A stretch of DNA of 64,000 nucleotides from Tipula vernalis (GCA_958295665.1 OY282558.1:21451409-21515408), one strand, 5' to 3'. Positions 47,557 to 60,655 are shown, counted from the stretch's first letter. Program-made: numbers and translations. The notes: generated by a model from the sequence alone, not told the origin.

Positions 47557-47739
47557 TACTTGTTTTAATACCGACAAAAGCATCATGTTCGTAAAAAAAT
47601 AAATAAAAGCATGTTACCTAATTTTTAAACTTGTAAAATTTTTTTTTTAGTCGATATTAAAATTAAAAACGATCTGTACGCATAAACTGTACCAAAACTT
47701 TAAAAATACGCACCGAACTTTTATAAACTATAGCCTAAA

Positions 47740-47815
47740 ACCACCAGCGAAAATTCCATCAAAATCGGTTAAATCTTCTGAGATTAGCGCGAATTGAGAG
47801 ACGACAGACAGAATG
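47740..47815 (+). repeat. Arthropod TE 3'-end-like motif
   Basis: CATCAAAATCGGTTAAAT and CTGAGATTAGCGCG followed by GACAGACAGA resemble noncoding tails seen in many insect repeats. I recall this from general knowledge and could not check it; no family is assigned. Confidence 0.3.
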
Positions 47816-47954
47816 ATGGACACCTTACTTTATGTATGTAGAGAAGACGAGGGCAGACATCGGAGAAAATTGGAAAACATTTCGCCATATACTAAGAATC
47901 TAATCTCTAATGAAAATGCTCGTTCGCTCGTGTTCTCGGTTCCCTACCTTATTT

Positions 47955-48530
47955 TCGAAAACAAAATATCGCAACAAAAACATTGCAGTAAAAATGTCGA
48001 AGGAAAATTAAATCGCAATGGTTAAAATAGCAAAAAAAAAAGAAAATGTTGCGTACATACGTATCGCAAGGCAAAAATATCGCAAACGCAAATATCGCAA
48101 GCCAAAAGTATTGCATATATAAGATGTAAAGTTTTTGATAATTTTTGACGTTAGGATTGTGTATTAATTACATGTTTATCTCATCTTCTGATAGTACCAC
48201 AAATGTTAAAAAAAGCAACTTTTGTATATATAACAATTTTTTTAATGCATTTTTAATTCATTGTACACCTTTGAGGATGAGGGTTGCCACCCCCAAACCT
48301 CCGCTTTTTCAGAATTGTTACAATTCTTCCGATTGTATCCCAATTACAAGTCAAATTATTGCTCATAACGTAAAGCTATTAAATTTGTGGCGAAACATTT
48401 GTATGCAATACTTTTTATAGTGAATTTTTGTTTGCGATGATAGTTGCATGCGAGAGATAAGTGACTTCTTTGATAGTAAATTTTTTTGTTTGCGAAATAT
48501 TTATGCTGCGATATTTTTGATAGATATAAG
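47955..48530. repeat. Clustered ATCGCAA motifs in inverted arrangement
   Basis: AAAATATCGCAA-type words recur about every 17-20 bp at 47960-48115. The complementary TTTGCGATG/TTGCGAAATAT/TGCGATATTT words recur at 48428-48515. This could be the subterminal repeats of a DNA element or an old tandem array split by insertion. Confidence 0.45.
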
Positions 48531-48559
48531 TACTTCCACATTTTTGTTTGGAATATTTT

Positions 48560-50550
48560 TTTTTGGTAGGTTCCCGTGTTTACCCGCTCCCTTTAAATTT
48601 TATTTTAAACCCTAAATAATAATCTATTGTTTCTAGTAATTGAAAGCTGGACAATATAAAACTTAATTTTTTATAACCCGAAATTGTTTAGAAAATATTA
48701 TGGTAACAAAAAGTTATGTTTCAGTTTTCGACCTCAACAGAAAACCAAGAAGAACTGATATTTTGTTAAAAATAAAAAGTTATAAATTATAAGCTTACAA
48801 AAAATTTAAAGCTTTCATAAACATATATCATATAACTAGCGTGAAAGTTATGTAGTTGAATTTGTTTTGTTTTTTTATTAAAAGTCAAAACATGTTTTTA
48901 TAACATATGCTGATAATAAGTTTTATTGCAAAATTTATCTTATTTTGTAACAAGTTAAATAAATAAACAAAAAGTTGTATTACAACTTCTATTAAAAGTT
49001 GCTTTTATAAATTACTTTTAACCAAAAAAAAAAATGTTAAATGGAAGGAGCCAATATGAAAAATCTAAAGTCAAATCATTACGGTAATTCACCTGTTCAA
49101 TCGGTTTCACCAAAAACAAAAAAAAAAAAAAAAAAATTCACCAAGTCATTATTACTTTTGTGTGATTTACAAAAAAAGGTCAGACAATTTCTTAATTAGA
49201 AAATCTGCGTTTCCATTTTGATTGAAAACCATAAAAAAAAATTCCGTTCATCCTTTTAATGTGTTTTATTACCAACGGCTTTTGTCATATACATATGTCA
49301 TTAAGACAAATAAAATCATACAATTTTTCCTTATACATATCAACATACAGCTATATAAATTTTCTCTGAGAATGTGTGACGCTACAAATATACTTTTGAT
49401 CTCAAAGTAAATAAATAAGAAAAAATTAATTTTAATTAAATTCCAAAATCATAATAAAATATGTTCGAAGCAGAATTATTTTCTAAACAAGAAAAATTTT
49501 CTTTTTAAACATTTTTTGAGTTATTGTACGAAATTAAAATGGAAAATATTCTAACAAAGAAAAACAAAAGAAAATTATGCCTAATTAAATAATTTAAATT
49601 TCGCTTTTTATTTTATTTATTGTTTTTGTTGCCTATTTCACGTTACCGTTTACTACTTATGTATATACAAAATGAAAACCGTTTTCTTTTAAGACATTGA
49701 AACAAAATTTTTTTGTGAAAATGATGAAAATTAAGTAGCAAAAGAAAAAAATATTATTAGGTAAGGTATTACGATGATAAATGAAATTGAAGGTATGCGC
49801 TATGGTGTATAGGGTTTAAAAATAAAAGTGTACATATTTATGTTGTTTTGAGTGGTCGGCTATTTTTGGTTACTCATGGTTGAAGTTATTACGGTTGGAT
49901 GAGATAGGTAAGTGGTTTATTTTTGAATTTCTTATGCTACTTGTACTTTGTAGACTTGTATAGGCCATTAATCATTGATTGCTGTTGTATTATTTTATGC
50001 AAGAATGGAAAAAATAATTAAATATTTTGGCAAACGAGTCTGTTTTTTTTTTTTGTAAATGTAATATATTTTGAGAATCGATTGTGTAAGGAAATAGTAA
50101 TGCTTTGCTTGTAATTAGCTCATTTTTATTTTGACGTGAAAACATCTTACAACTCGGCGCCTCATTTTCGGCCCTTGTGTCAACTCAATTGGCCATTAGG
50201 TATCTCGGTCAATGGTAATTAATTTTAAATTAAAATAATTAATCTCAATATATAAAGTTTATTCAATATACAAACTACAAAATAGCAATTAGCATTGCTT
50301 TTGACATGCCACAGTAAAATGTTTACTATTTTAATTTAAGTTATCAACTATTTATCATGCGGTGCAGAAACATGAACCTACATTCAAAATGTACCTTTTT
50401 CGTGATATGATTTGGTTTTATGGTCAAAATAAATAAAAAAATTACAAAATAAAATATTTTTGTAGCACGGTAGAATCTAGGCGGCTGGACATTTGAGTCC
50501 CGTACCGGGGTTTTGGGTGGGACTTACATTTATTTACAACTAAAGTAGGT
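48560..50550. other. Intronic AT-rich sequence, no gene seen
   Basis: Long A and T runs (49116-49136, 50043-50054) and no coding evidence. A GC-rich bit at 50466-50523 (CCCGTACCGGGG) is not a tRNA that I can fold. Confidence 0.4.
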
Positions 50551-50559
50551 ATAAGCTTT

Positions 50560-51262
50560 ACCTTTTGCATCCTAGACATGGATTAAGTAAACATTTAAAA
50601 TTAGAAGCAATATTCCTTTAGTTTCTTTAAAATTGTTTAGAGAATTCATACATCTAATCTCAACCGGCAGCTGATCAAAAAGATAGTCGGGTTCTTTCAA
50701 GTTTAATAGTTTAAAAATAAAATCCCTAAAAATCCTAGAATATTAATTGAAAAAGCTGAAATATGATGAAATTGCCGTAAATTGTAAATATATCTGGCCA
50801 AGTTATTAAAAACTTTGTGAAACTTAAGTATTACATAAGAATCGTAGTGTTGATAAATTACATCACAAAAAGAAAAGTGGGGAATTACTAATGTTTTTTT
50901 TAAAACTAAATACCATACAATCTTAAATTTTTCAAACATATTGCCCTATGCTGTCTTAAGCCGTACACAATTGAATTTATTTATTTGTCGATTCACACCA
51001 ACGACGTGTTCGTCCCAAGTAAATTTACTGTAAATATGCATTCCCAGATTACAAACTGTATAAGTCGTTAATAAATAGAGAAAATAATGCTGGCCCCAAA
51101 ATAGACCTGTGGCACTCCACAATTCTTCTATTAGATAAATATAAAGATGTTAAGCGGATAGACCAAACCGAAAAACTGTAAAACAATTTCAATTTTTTCA
51201 AATGTAACTGATGATCGATAGAGTCAAATACCTTAGAAATATCTAGAAGAAGCAATAAAAAT
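50560..51262 (-). pseudogene. LINE RT C-terminal remnant (Jockey/CR1-like)
   Basis: Minus-strand frames give LDISKVFDSIDHQLHLKKL (51250-51190, RT motif A) and SILGPALFSLFINDLYSL, then, after a gap, VIPHFSFCDVIYQHYDSY and ARYIYNLRQFHHISAFSINILGF (50890-50710) and LFDQLPVEIRCMNSL (50690-50650). These are the RT core and the conserved post-RT tail of a LINE. The YADD box is missing. Dead. Confidence 0.8.
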
Positions 51263-51329
51263 ATTTTATGGTGTCAGTATTCTTAAATAAATCTAAAATG
51301 TTAGAGTTTTATGTATTCGAAAGGAACAA

Positions 51330-53400
51330 CAAGCAAATATAGCATTTTTAAACTTCTTAAAAATCGACTTGGGTCTTCTGAAAAATATTAAAGTCAATAA
51401 TAGATTGCTTCTAATTGCTAATAAACATAAAAATAATATTAAACTTCAGAATAGAGTAAAATTCCTTCAGAGGAAAATTAAGTTAGATATAGCAACCACA
51501 AAAGAACAATAATATCAAAATAAATTTCAGCATTCTAAAAAAGATTTAAAAAGTCAATGGCGTTTATTGGATGAAATTGTTGGTAAGCAGAAATCATTTC
51601 AACCAATTTCTGAAATATTAGATACCAATGGTGTTGTACTAACTGAGTCACTTGACATAGCAAACGCTTTTAATGAATATTTTGTTGATGTTTCCATCAA
51701 CCTCAAATCAAAAATCTCTAGTGCATCATATGTACCCAACAGAGATGGTAACTTGTTAAAACATTGTCTTTTCACCAATATCCCCGTCTGAAATTTTGAA
51801 TTATATCAATAGTTTGGATAGTTCCAAATCATCTGGCATTGATAATTTAAGTATTCTTTAATCAAAGAAATCTATTGCTTATATGTTGGCCCATATCTTC
51901 AATCTCAGCCTTGATCGTAGCATTTTTCCAGATTGCTTAAAAATTGTTTCAGTGGTACCGTTGTTCAAAAGTGGTAACAAATCAGGGGGTCTATTATGAA
52001 ATTTTTTGATTTCGAATTTTTACGATATCGAAAAAATTCGATACGCCGCGGATTTACCCTATTATGAAACTTGGAAAATCGAATTTGTAATATTACAATA
52101 CAATATTTAAAATTAAATAAATCATTTACAAAAAACGTATTTTCCACAAAAGCACAAAATACCATAAATTTTGCAAAATCCGCCAACTAAATAGCAGTGG
52201 AATTTGGTCATGTGCGTTTGAAAAAATCCGATACGAATTTCCTTTTTTGTTTCATAATAGGGCGGATTTTTTCGATATCGTAGGCACCCAGAGTTAACCA
52301 ATTATAGGCCCATATCATTACTCTCAGTTTTTTCAAAAATAATTGAAAAATGTATTAAAACAAGACTACTACTTTTTCTAAAAGAGAAGGACGTAGCACT
52401 GAAACTGCCTTAAATGATTTTCTGAGTACTACAATTGATTCACTAAATGGTAACCTTAGTTCGGCGGCTAACTTTATTGATTTGACGAAAGCTTTCGACA
52501 CGGTTGATCATGAGCTTTTATTGTATAAGTTAAATTGTGCTGGTATTCGAGGCAGAGCTAATGATTGGTTCCGGTCTTATCTTATGAACAGAAAACAAAC
52601 TGTAAAAATTTGCGGAAAATATAGCAGTTTTAGAATAACCAATGCGACGTTCCTCAGGGTTCAGTTCTTGGCCCCATATTATTTTTAGTGTACATTAATT
52701 CCCTATTTTTTTTAGACTTGAAAGGATATATTATTGGTTTTGCCTATGACATTGCACTTACTTATAGAGGCTCATCAAATCAATTACGACCTTTTAATTT
52801 TAAGAAAATGGTTGGATTTGCATTTTATGGTTCTAAGCACAAAATCAAAAGTAATGTTTTTTAAATTATATGGTCCTATAGAGATAAATTTTGAAATTAT
52901 TTACCATTCTACTAAATGTATGAACTATAAAACTTACAATGTCTCAGCTGAATTATCCAGTTGCTCTAATGAATGTAGCAACATTGAAATTGTCGAAAAC
53001 TTTAAATATTTAGGAGTTACGTTAGATACAAGACTTGGTTTTAAAAAACATATTGAAAATCTTCAACATTCCATTTACGCTTGTAATAGAAAATTATATA
53101 TTCTTCGCATGCTTTGTTCCGTGTCAGTTCTACTACATGCTATGATTATTTGGGGTGGTGTTTATTCGACATCTCTTCAACCGCTGCTAGTTGTGCAAAA
53201 CGCATCCATTCGAATAATTTTAAAGAAACCGCGTTTAACATCTGCTTTGCCTTTATTTAAATCACTAAAGATTTTACCGTTAAGATATTTATATGTTTTT
53301 AAGGTATTAAAAATGTTCTTTCTTCAAAGTGGTAATCGTAGAGTAAAAATTACGAGATATAACTTAAGGACTTTGAATAATTGTGAAGGCCAACATCCAG
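51330..53400 (+). pseudogene. LINE RT copy, plus strand, split by a MITE
   Basis: Frames on the plus strand give LLIANKHKNNIKLQN (51405), QWRLLDEIVGKQKSF (51555), ANAFNEYFVDVSINLKSKIS (51660), SLDSSKSSGIDNL (51810) and PDCLKIVSVVPLFKSGNKS (51930). After a 306-bp insertion they continue with NYRPISLLSVFSKIIEKCI (52298), ANFIDLTKAFDTVDHELLLYKL (52465-52535, motif A intact), VQFLAPYYF and GFAYDIALTY (52740), where the second catalytic Asp of FADD is replaced by Tyr. SNIEIVENFKYLGVTLDTRLGF follows (52977). The copy ends at an inverted relative of the same family. Confidence 0.85.
51987..52292. mobile_element. MITE inserted in the LINE RT
   Basis: It separates KSGNKS from the directly following NYRPIS block of the RT. 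Inside, CCTATTATGAAAC with ACGATATCGAAAAAAT occurs near the left end and, inverted, near the right end, giving imperfect inverted arms. The exact ends are uncertain by a few bases. Confidence 0.65.
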
Positions 53401-54714
53401 ATGTAGACCGAGGTATCTGAAGGACTTAACAATTTCAATTCTTAAACAATCATTATTACAATTCAGGAAATTACAGTTAGAATGGTGATAGATAAATTCA
53501 GGCATATAATTCAACAAAAAGTCCCCAGATAACTTAAAAAATATAATTTTAGTATTTTCACTTAGAATCATACCATGTCGATCAAACCAAACACGTAGCA
53601 ATTTTAAATCATAATTGATATCGGTAGAGATATTATCCAAACATGACTCCGAATAACTTAAAGCCATATCGTCCGCAAAGGCTATTATTTTTCCACGTAG
53701 ACCCAGGCTAAAAATATCATTTATATAAATTAAAAAAAGTAATTGACCCAAGACAGAACCCTGAGGAACACCACAATTCAATGTAAAAGGAACACTAAAG
53801 GAACTTTGAATTTTAACCTTGTAATACCTATTACTCAGATAAGAAGCAAACCATTTTTGTGAAATACCTCTAAAACTGATAGAATTTAGCTTATTGAGAA
53901 GCAAGTTATGTTCAACCATATCAAACGCTCGTTTAATGTCAATGAAAGCAGCTCCAGCCTCAAGCTTATCATTCAAATGAAGATAAACACCATTAAGAAA
54001 TTCAACCAAGGCAGACTCAGTACTTCTACCAGATCTAAAGCCGTACTGATTGTCACTTAAAAAATTATGTTCAGCAAGGTATTTATCTATTCGTGGTTTC
54101 ATGGCTTTTCCAATTATTTTTAAGATAATAGGTTGAAGAGCAATAGGACGAAAGTTCTCTTTGAGCAAGTGATTACCTTTTTTGTGCAGTGGAATAACAA
54201 TTGCAGTTTTCAAAATATCCGGGACAAGACCAACATATAAACTGTCATTTATAAGAACAGAAAGAACCGGAGAAACAAATTCGCCAACAGACTTCAACAT
54301 ATCGGAACAAAAACCCAATAAATCAGTACTTTTTCGAGATTTTAGACTCTTTATAATGCTTAAAATTTCATCACTGTTAACTGGCGCAATAAAAAATAAA
54401 TCACCAAAATCACAATTACCACTCGAATTACAAGCATATGGTAATGAAAAATTCAACTTCAACTCATTAATAATTCTTGAAAAATAATTAGAAAATTCAT
54501 TGGCAATTAAAACAGAATCAAAAACAATAATACCATCATCATTTAAGATTCTATCAATAGAAACTTGTCGATTATTTGATAAAATATCATTGACCACTGA
54601 CCAAACACGCTTACTATCCCCAGCACAATCATCAATCTTGCGGTTATAGTAACTAACTTTCTCAGCTTTAACGCAAGAACTAACCTTATTCGACAACTTG
54701 AGACTGCAAACCAA
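53395..54714 (-). pseudogene. LINE ORF2 reverse transcriptase, nearly intact, minus strand
   Basis: A 440-codon uninterrupted frame contains the RT blocks in order: KSRKSTDLLGFCSDML, AIVIPLHKKGNHLLKENFRPIALQ, DNQYGFRSGRSTESALVEFL, AAFIDIKRAFDMVEHNLLL (motif A), CGVPQGSVLGQLLFLIYIND and AFADDMALSY (FADD intact), then IVKSFRYLGLHLDV. The frame runs on to 53350 but leaves LINE homology at about 53395, where it abuts the plus-strand copy; the 3' end of the element is missing. It belongs to the same family as the 51.3-53.4 kb copy (shared FKL-x-G and IEIV-x-x-F-x-YLG blocks). The RT was intact recently. Confidence 0.88.
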
Positions 54715-54794
54715 AAGAGGACATCATAAATAAATAATCGTCACTGCTATTAGGCAAATTTAAAATGTGTTTTGTTAAAATTACCTAAAACAAA

Positions 54795-55230
54795 TTAATT
54801 TTTAGTTTTAATTACACTTAAGAAGGACGAAAACTCCGAAATGAAATTGGCTACAGAAACAGACTGAAGGCGATAAACACCAACAATAATGAAAGTATCA
54901 TTATTCATTTGTACAGTTAACTTAAGGATATCAGCAGACTCTAAATTGATTGACTCAAAGGAACAGTTAAAATTACAATTATAAAAAATACCAACCCCAC
55001 CCGACCGATAATTATTATTGCAACACATAACAAATTTATAATTAGGAATGTGGAAAAAATCCATATCATAGTCATAAATCCATATTTCCGATAAAATAAT
55101 TACAACCGGTAAAGTACCAAAAGAATTTAAATACGACACAAATTTGTCAAAATTTTCGCGTAAACTTCGGATGTTCTGGTGAAAGATTAAAAACTTTGAG
55201 CAGCTAACTGGTTGCAGTATTAAAATGGTC
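54795..55230 (-). pseudogene. LINE ORF2 endonuclease part of the same element
   Basis: Minus-strand sequence gives FHQNIRSLRENFDKFVSYLNSFG (55190-55115, split over a TTT run) and then VVIILSEIWIYDYDMDFFHIPNYKF and RSGGVGIFYNCNF. These are APE-type endonuclease strands of LINEs (catalytic E of LSEIW, and the GGVGIF block). It sits in the right place, between ORF1 and RT. It stops at 54795, so ORF2 is broken between endonuclease and RT. Confidence 0.8.
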
Positions 55231-55423
55231 AGAAGAACTAAAACTATAAGAACTATTATCTAGATAATCATGACTACTAAAAGCAACACTGCGACCCTGA
55301 ATAGGTATATTTTGATTAGAAATTATAATAAAGAAAAATTTAAATTACCGAAAAACTTCAAGGTCGCATAAAGCATTGATTTTATGTAGATCATTATTAT
55401 TGAATTTAACAAAAACTGTTCCG

Positions 55424-56048
55424 TTACTGAACCAAACACTGTTGAATTTTTACAGATGTTTTAATCTCCACACCACTCCTATTCCGCAAAAATTTTACTC
55501 GAAGAACCGTCTCATTGTTATTTTTACCTTTAGCAGATGTAATTGGTGTCACACAATCAAGATCGCTTTCCAATAATGACACACCCAAGCAGGTTTTAAA
55601 CATACTTAAAACGGTGGTTAAAGCTATGTCCCCTTTATTATACGGAAGGCCAACATCATCGACGCAATTATCATACAGCGATTGTTCCACAGCAGTCAAT
55701 CTGATTTTTAAATCCATATTTGTTCTCTTCGGTCAATTGATCGATTTTCTTAGAAAGTAATTCATGGTGCTCTGAAATATTAAGATTAACTTTATTAAAT
55801 TCCATTTTAATTTCATTTTTCAAGGCAATTAGCTCATTGAAAATATCGTATGAGCACTCAGGTGTATCATGTGGAGAAACACGTTGCAACGGCAAAATAT
55901 TTGATATCGATGAATGCGTTAGCGGGCCGCAATCAGATAATGAACTAGCCGACACAGCATTAGCATTAGCAACATTATTTAACGGAGAAGCGTGCTCAAT
56001 ACTGTTAAGATTCACACTAACGGACTGAATACATCCAGAACATTTCAT
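55424..56048 (-). pseudogene. LINE ORF1-like protein, frameshifted
   Basis: Two minus-strand frames, 56048-55671 and 55717-55424, overlap in different phases. The first has a short Cys pair (CSGC), a polar region and a coiled-coil-like segment (DIFNELIALKNEIKMEFNKVN..LSKKIDQLTEE). The second continues (DLKIRLTAVEQSLYDN) into a basic, possibly RRM-like part (VLRVKFLRNRSGVEIK). Coiled coil plus nucleic-acid-binding end fits a LINE ORF1 RNA-binding protein. A single frameshift near 55710 breaks it. Confidence 0.6.
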
Positions 56049-59000
56049 TTTCCAGTTAATCTTTTCCTTAGCAATATACGTTTAACGTCAACTATTCATA
56101 TAGTCCAAAATAAGTCAGCAAGATTCGATCTATATGTAAGATGGATTATACCCCAAAATTATTGCACATTTACTACAATTAAAGGATAATTCCAGAATAA
56201 GAAACTCTGCCTGTAAACAATGGCTTAAAATAAACTGCAATGCCCCTCCTGTTTCTCCTGTTCTATCATAACGTATAAGTTAGGCCATGATTCATAAGAG
56301 TCCTTAATTTATCAAAGTGTAGCTTTAAGAAGAACGATATGTATAAGCGAATCACTTTAATTTTCTCATCTTAAGTTTCCGGCTGATTTAGGAACATCAG
56401 AAAACCAATTACAAAACATAAGAATAACCAAGAAGGCGTATCTACAAAAGGGCAAAATGCAGTGGGTTCACTCCAAAAGTTATAAAATTCATATGGGGGT
56501 CTATTTTTAAGATCTTAATCTTTAATTTAAGGTCTATTTAAGGTATAATCATCCTAAAAAGCCTTTAATCTTGGAGGTACTTTTACTCGGCTAAGTAGTA
56601 ACGGATAAAAAAATATCAAATGGTCAAATGCTGATTGTGGCAGCGGCCCGCAAACATTACATAACTAAAGTTATTCAGAAAATTGTATCCGTCCTAGGAC
56701 GAAGGGTTTAAAATATTAGTTTAGCAGAGCAGAAATACAAAATATCATCAATTTACCGCTCGTTTGAATAATATTTCGATAAGTCGAATTGATCAAGGCT
56801 CTGTTAGATTGTGAAAAATTTACTGACTGGCCCCTTCCCCTAAAAAAATGAACGAAGAAAACTTCGAGCATTTTTACTTTTAGATATATTTCTTCTTTTT
56901 TGTATTGTCCTCAGTTTTAAATTTTAAACTAAACTACTTTTAAATTTTCTCACTTCATTAAAAATTACTCGGTTCTGACTGGTAAAGTACTTATGAATTA
57001 GAATATTAAGATTGGAACAAAAGCCAATTTGTATAACAAATATTAAAGTATGAACCAATTTTATTCGATGCAATCCATTCATAAATTTCAACATAATAAT
57101 TCTTGTCAAGTATTGTCAACAAAATTGTAAATCATGAAATTATAATTTTTAAAATTTTCTAAAAATATCAAATCTTATTTTTAAAGTAAAACTTTCCTAG
57201 ACTAAGTTTTGTTTATAGTTTTCAGAAAGTTATAAAAAAGTTTGCGAGCGTTTATTACCCAAACAGAGACACATAGTGATGCATTTGGATGCAATAATTT
57301 TTAATATTGTTTAAGAACACAATCAGATGTTACTACACATAAAAATTCTCTCGCCCTCATTCAACATGAAAACCACTTTGCTTAAGAGTTGAAATCTGAT
57401 AATTCAAAATGTGTACGCTCTGTACAACATTAACAACATAAAACTGTCTACTTAATGAATATTTACATTTCAATATACGAGTAACACACAGATAGTGAAT
57501 AGAGACGACACACGAATGTACTTCATTTGGGGCTTAAAATAACTCTAAAATATGTACAAATAAAATATGAAAAAATATTGAAAAGTATTTTACTGTGGTT
57601 GGTTTTTGTGTGTTTCCTCTTAGTTTTATTGATTCTGGCAAAATGTCAACACAACAAAAACCCAAACCAGAGAGGTTCACCGTACAACATAAAACTTTAT
57701 CAAAAATATTATTAGAGAGTACAATATAATATTTGAAATTTTAAGTTTTCTTCTTGTGGGTTGTACATAAATACTCGTACTAAATATACTGACGTGTAGA
57801 CATCATACAGAGTATAAAGGCAGTATTTCGAAAGCTATTTGACATTATCCGTATGTACGCTCCCCTCCCCCCCCCCTCTCCATCTCCCCAATTTTGCTGT
57901 GTGTACGCTGATGCTAAATTGTTAAGTAATAATTTATTAACAGAATGCAGTTGTTGAATTTATCGTGTACTCGTACCAAACAAAAATAATAGATTTTATC
58001 AATATCAATTTATTCGAACGATATAAAATTTTTTAATTATATTGATTGCAGTATTCCTATACACCGGTAGACAAATAATGAAATTTCATTCATTATAGAG
58101 AGGTACATTATTGATTTGTATATTTGTTTTGTTCGTTAGAGCTTCAATGCTTCTCAGGCAGGGGCATGGGGAAATCAATAAAATGTTTAATATAGAGTCG
58201 ATAGAGAATTAAGGTAACCAGAGACTTATGTTCTAGTTCAAAGATTTTTTTTTTTTCACTTGAATTTTATAAGATTCAAAAATTGTGATAAGGGTTGTTG
58301 ACTAGGGGATGTATCTCACGTACCATACCATTTTCATCTGTTTCACATTCAGGATAACTTTAGTTGAATTCACTTTATCATAATTGTTTTACGAAAGGTT
58401 CTGTATTATTTAAATAAATTTGAACATTTGAGGTTAAAGAGCAATGAAGGAGTTTTCATATTTGGTTACAATCAAATAAGCTTTCGTTGGCGATAGTTAT
58501 TGTAAATTTTTCAAATTTTCATCCAATTTGCAAAATATTTCCTTTTTTTATTCCTTTTTTTCTGATAAGTTATTAACTGGCTTAAGCACGTATTAGCCGC
58601 GTTTCTGACGTTTCTTCAACTGTTTCTCAAACCTAATTTCCTAAATAAATTAAAGTTTACTTATAATTGTTGTTCATTTGATTTATTACTTGATTAAAAA
58701 TACAAATAATTATTTTTATTTAATTTAATTTTATATTTTAATTTAAGTTTCCTCATATCGAAATTTATTCTAATTCTTAATTCATCGAGAGTGGATCATT
58801 ACTTAATTTTTGTACGATTATTTGTTAATTTTTATACCTAATACTAAATTACAAACAAAAATTAGACCCAGCAATTGTCCATTATTCTATATAGTGCAAA
58901 CTGGCAGATCATTTGGCACCGATTTAAAGAACACATAATGGTAGGATTAAGAAAGCTTAAAATTTTGCTCAACATACAAATGACACTCAACATAATTACT

Positions 59001-60490
59001 TTACAAATTTTAACGTTTTGCATCGATTAAACAAAACTGACTTACTGGATCGAATGGATCGAATTGATTTTATCAAGACTAATAAACAAAATTATAAATC
59101 TTTGTTGCTGAAAGGAGTTTATATTTTTTAAGGCCAAAGACCACCCATTAATCGTTATCAATTATGAAAACAATAATTAATTTGACCCTTTTTAGATTTT
59201 TCTGTTCTGTAACGTGACAAGATTTAATCAAATTAAAGAAGGTTAGTAGATACAAAAAACTCATTTTGCTCATCGCGAAACATAAAGCTCAAAATTAAAA
59301 ACAAAATTCTAATGGATGTTTTAAATAATAAAACACGAAAGTGTAAGAGACCCTTCCTTTGGTTAAAGTATTGCTGGACAAAGTTTAATGACCTGCAATG
59401 TTAAAGCAGGTAGGAGTGATAGGAAACACTGTTCTTGGAATAGAGGTATTTACATTCTAACGAAATTTAGAAACTATTCAAAATATTTTTTCAATGTTTT
59501 TCCTAATTTGAATAATTTTCGAATCATCCTAGCAAGAGTAAAATCTGAACAATGGTCCAAATCATGCTCATTCAAATCACTGTTAAAAAGTATAAACATG
59601 GAAAAAGGAAAAGTTTTAATAGAATAAATCAAGTTCAAGCTCTTTCAAATTCGTATAAAGAAAATGAAGACATCGCTTGCCGGGCTTATTCAAAACAAAA
59701 AATAAACAACAACATTCTATATTAAACCTTAAGAGATTAAGATTGTCTCTCGAACTTTTCTTTTGAGACTTCCTGGAGAAATTTTGCTAACCTAACTGAA
59801 GTAGTGTGTCGGTCCCACTCTAGTTTTAGCTTTTTACTACTATTCTCTATTCTGCCACTGATAACTTTCTCTCATTACCGTTTAAGAGTTCTCTAAGATA
59901 AATTAAGGAACAGATCTAGAGAAAGCTCGCTAATTTATTATAAGTAATAGAACTAGTCAAATGTCATGGAAAAAGTAAAAAAAATCAACAATCACTTGAT
60001 TCAATGGAGAGTTCCAACCACGTTTACATTTTGTCTACAATCAGATGAATTCAACTTCATTTTATATTGCTGTCTAGTGAGGACAGGCTTTCACATTTGA
60101 AAACTTCTTCTTTTGCAATGTTCCGGCTGGAAACTTAGAAAATATTCTCTCTCTCTATTACACAAATTAGAAAAAATAAGATTATTTGGGAGGTCCGTTT
60201 GTATGCACCATTGAAGTATATTATTTCCTGAAACTTTCAAGGCCTCGTTTATATTTATTTAACACTATTTCATTAGTTTGTGATGCGATGTCTTTCAACA
60301 GTGCTGAATTGCAGCGAGTTTAACGTTTAATAGGCACATAGATAACCTCATAGCCAAAGAGAACTCAATGTTTTTGGGGTTCAAACGATGAACAAGTATG
60401 TAGATTCCAAGACAAATCGGCAACTGTCTGCAGTCCTTACTATTCTATTCATATCAATAGAATTGAAAATATTTAAAAAAAAAAATAAAA
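56049..60490. other. Intronic sequence, no gene seen
   Basis: The first 150 bp may be the LINE 5' UTR. A pyrimidine tract with an 11-C run lies at 57861-57895. Small frames at 57527-57715 (hydrophobic) and 59388-59627 show no recognisable family. No RNA gene was found. Confidence 0.35.
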
Positions 60491-60520
60491 ACAAAATCCT
60501 CTTGTTCCTCACCTCCAAAT

Positions 60521-60655
60521 AAGGCAAGTGTCAAAGCTACAAAATCTGCATCTTTGAAAATAGAAATTCTTTTGGATACTGCCTTTATAGGGAATGCTGG
60601 TTTTGGCCATATTGATTTATCGTACATCACTGAAAACATCTCAATTCATGTTCCA
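60521..60655 (+). other. Exon-like open stretch, unrecognised
   Basis: A plus-strand frame from about 60500 reads SASLKIEILLDTAFIGNAGFGHIDL and ends at a CCAG/GTGAGA donor-like site (60655/60656). Base composition is less AT-biased than the surroundings. I recognise no family, and no acceptor is convincing. Confidence 0.2.

Noticed and set aside
51330..56048. Twin-priming (5' inversion) of a single LINE insertion
   Set aside because: Both halves contain the same RT region, so they are two copies and not one inverted insertion.
57527..57715. Small protein with one membrane segment (ILLWLVFVCFLLVLLILA)
   Set aside because: Hydrophobic frames arise easily in T-rich DNA, and no conserved family, promoter or neighbour supports it.
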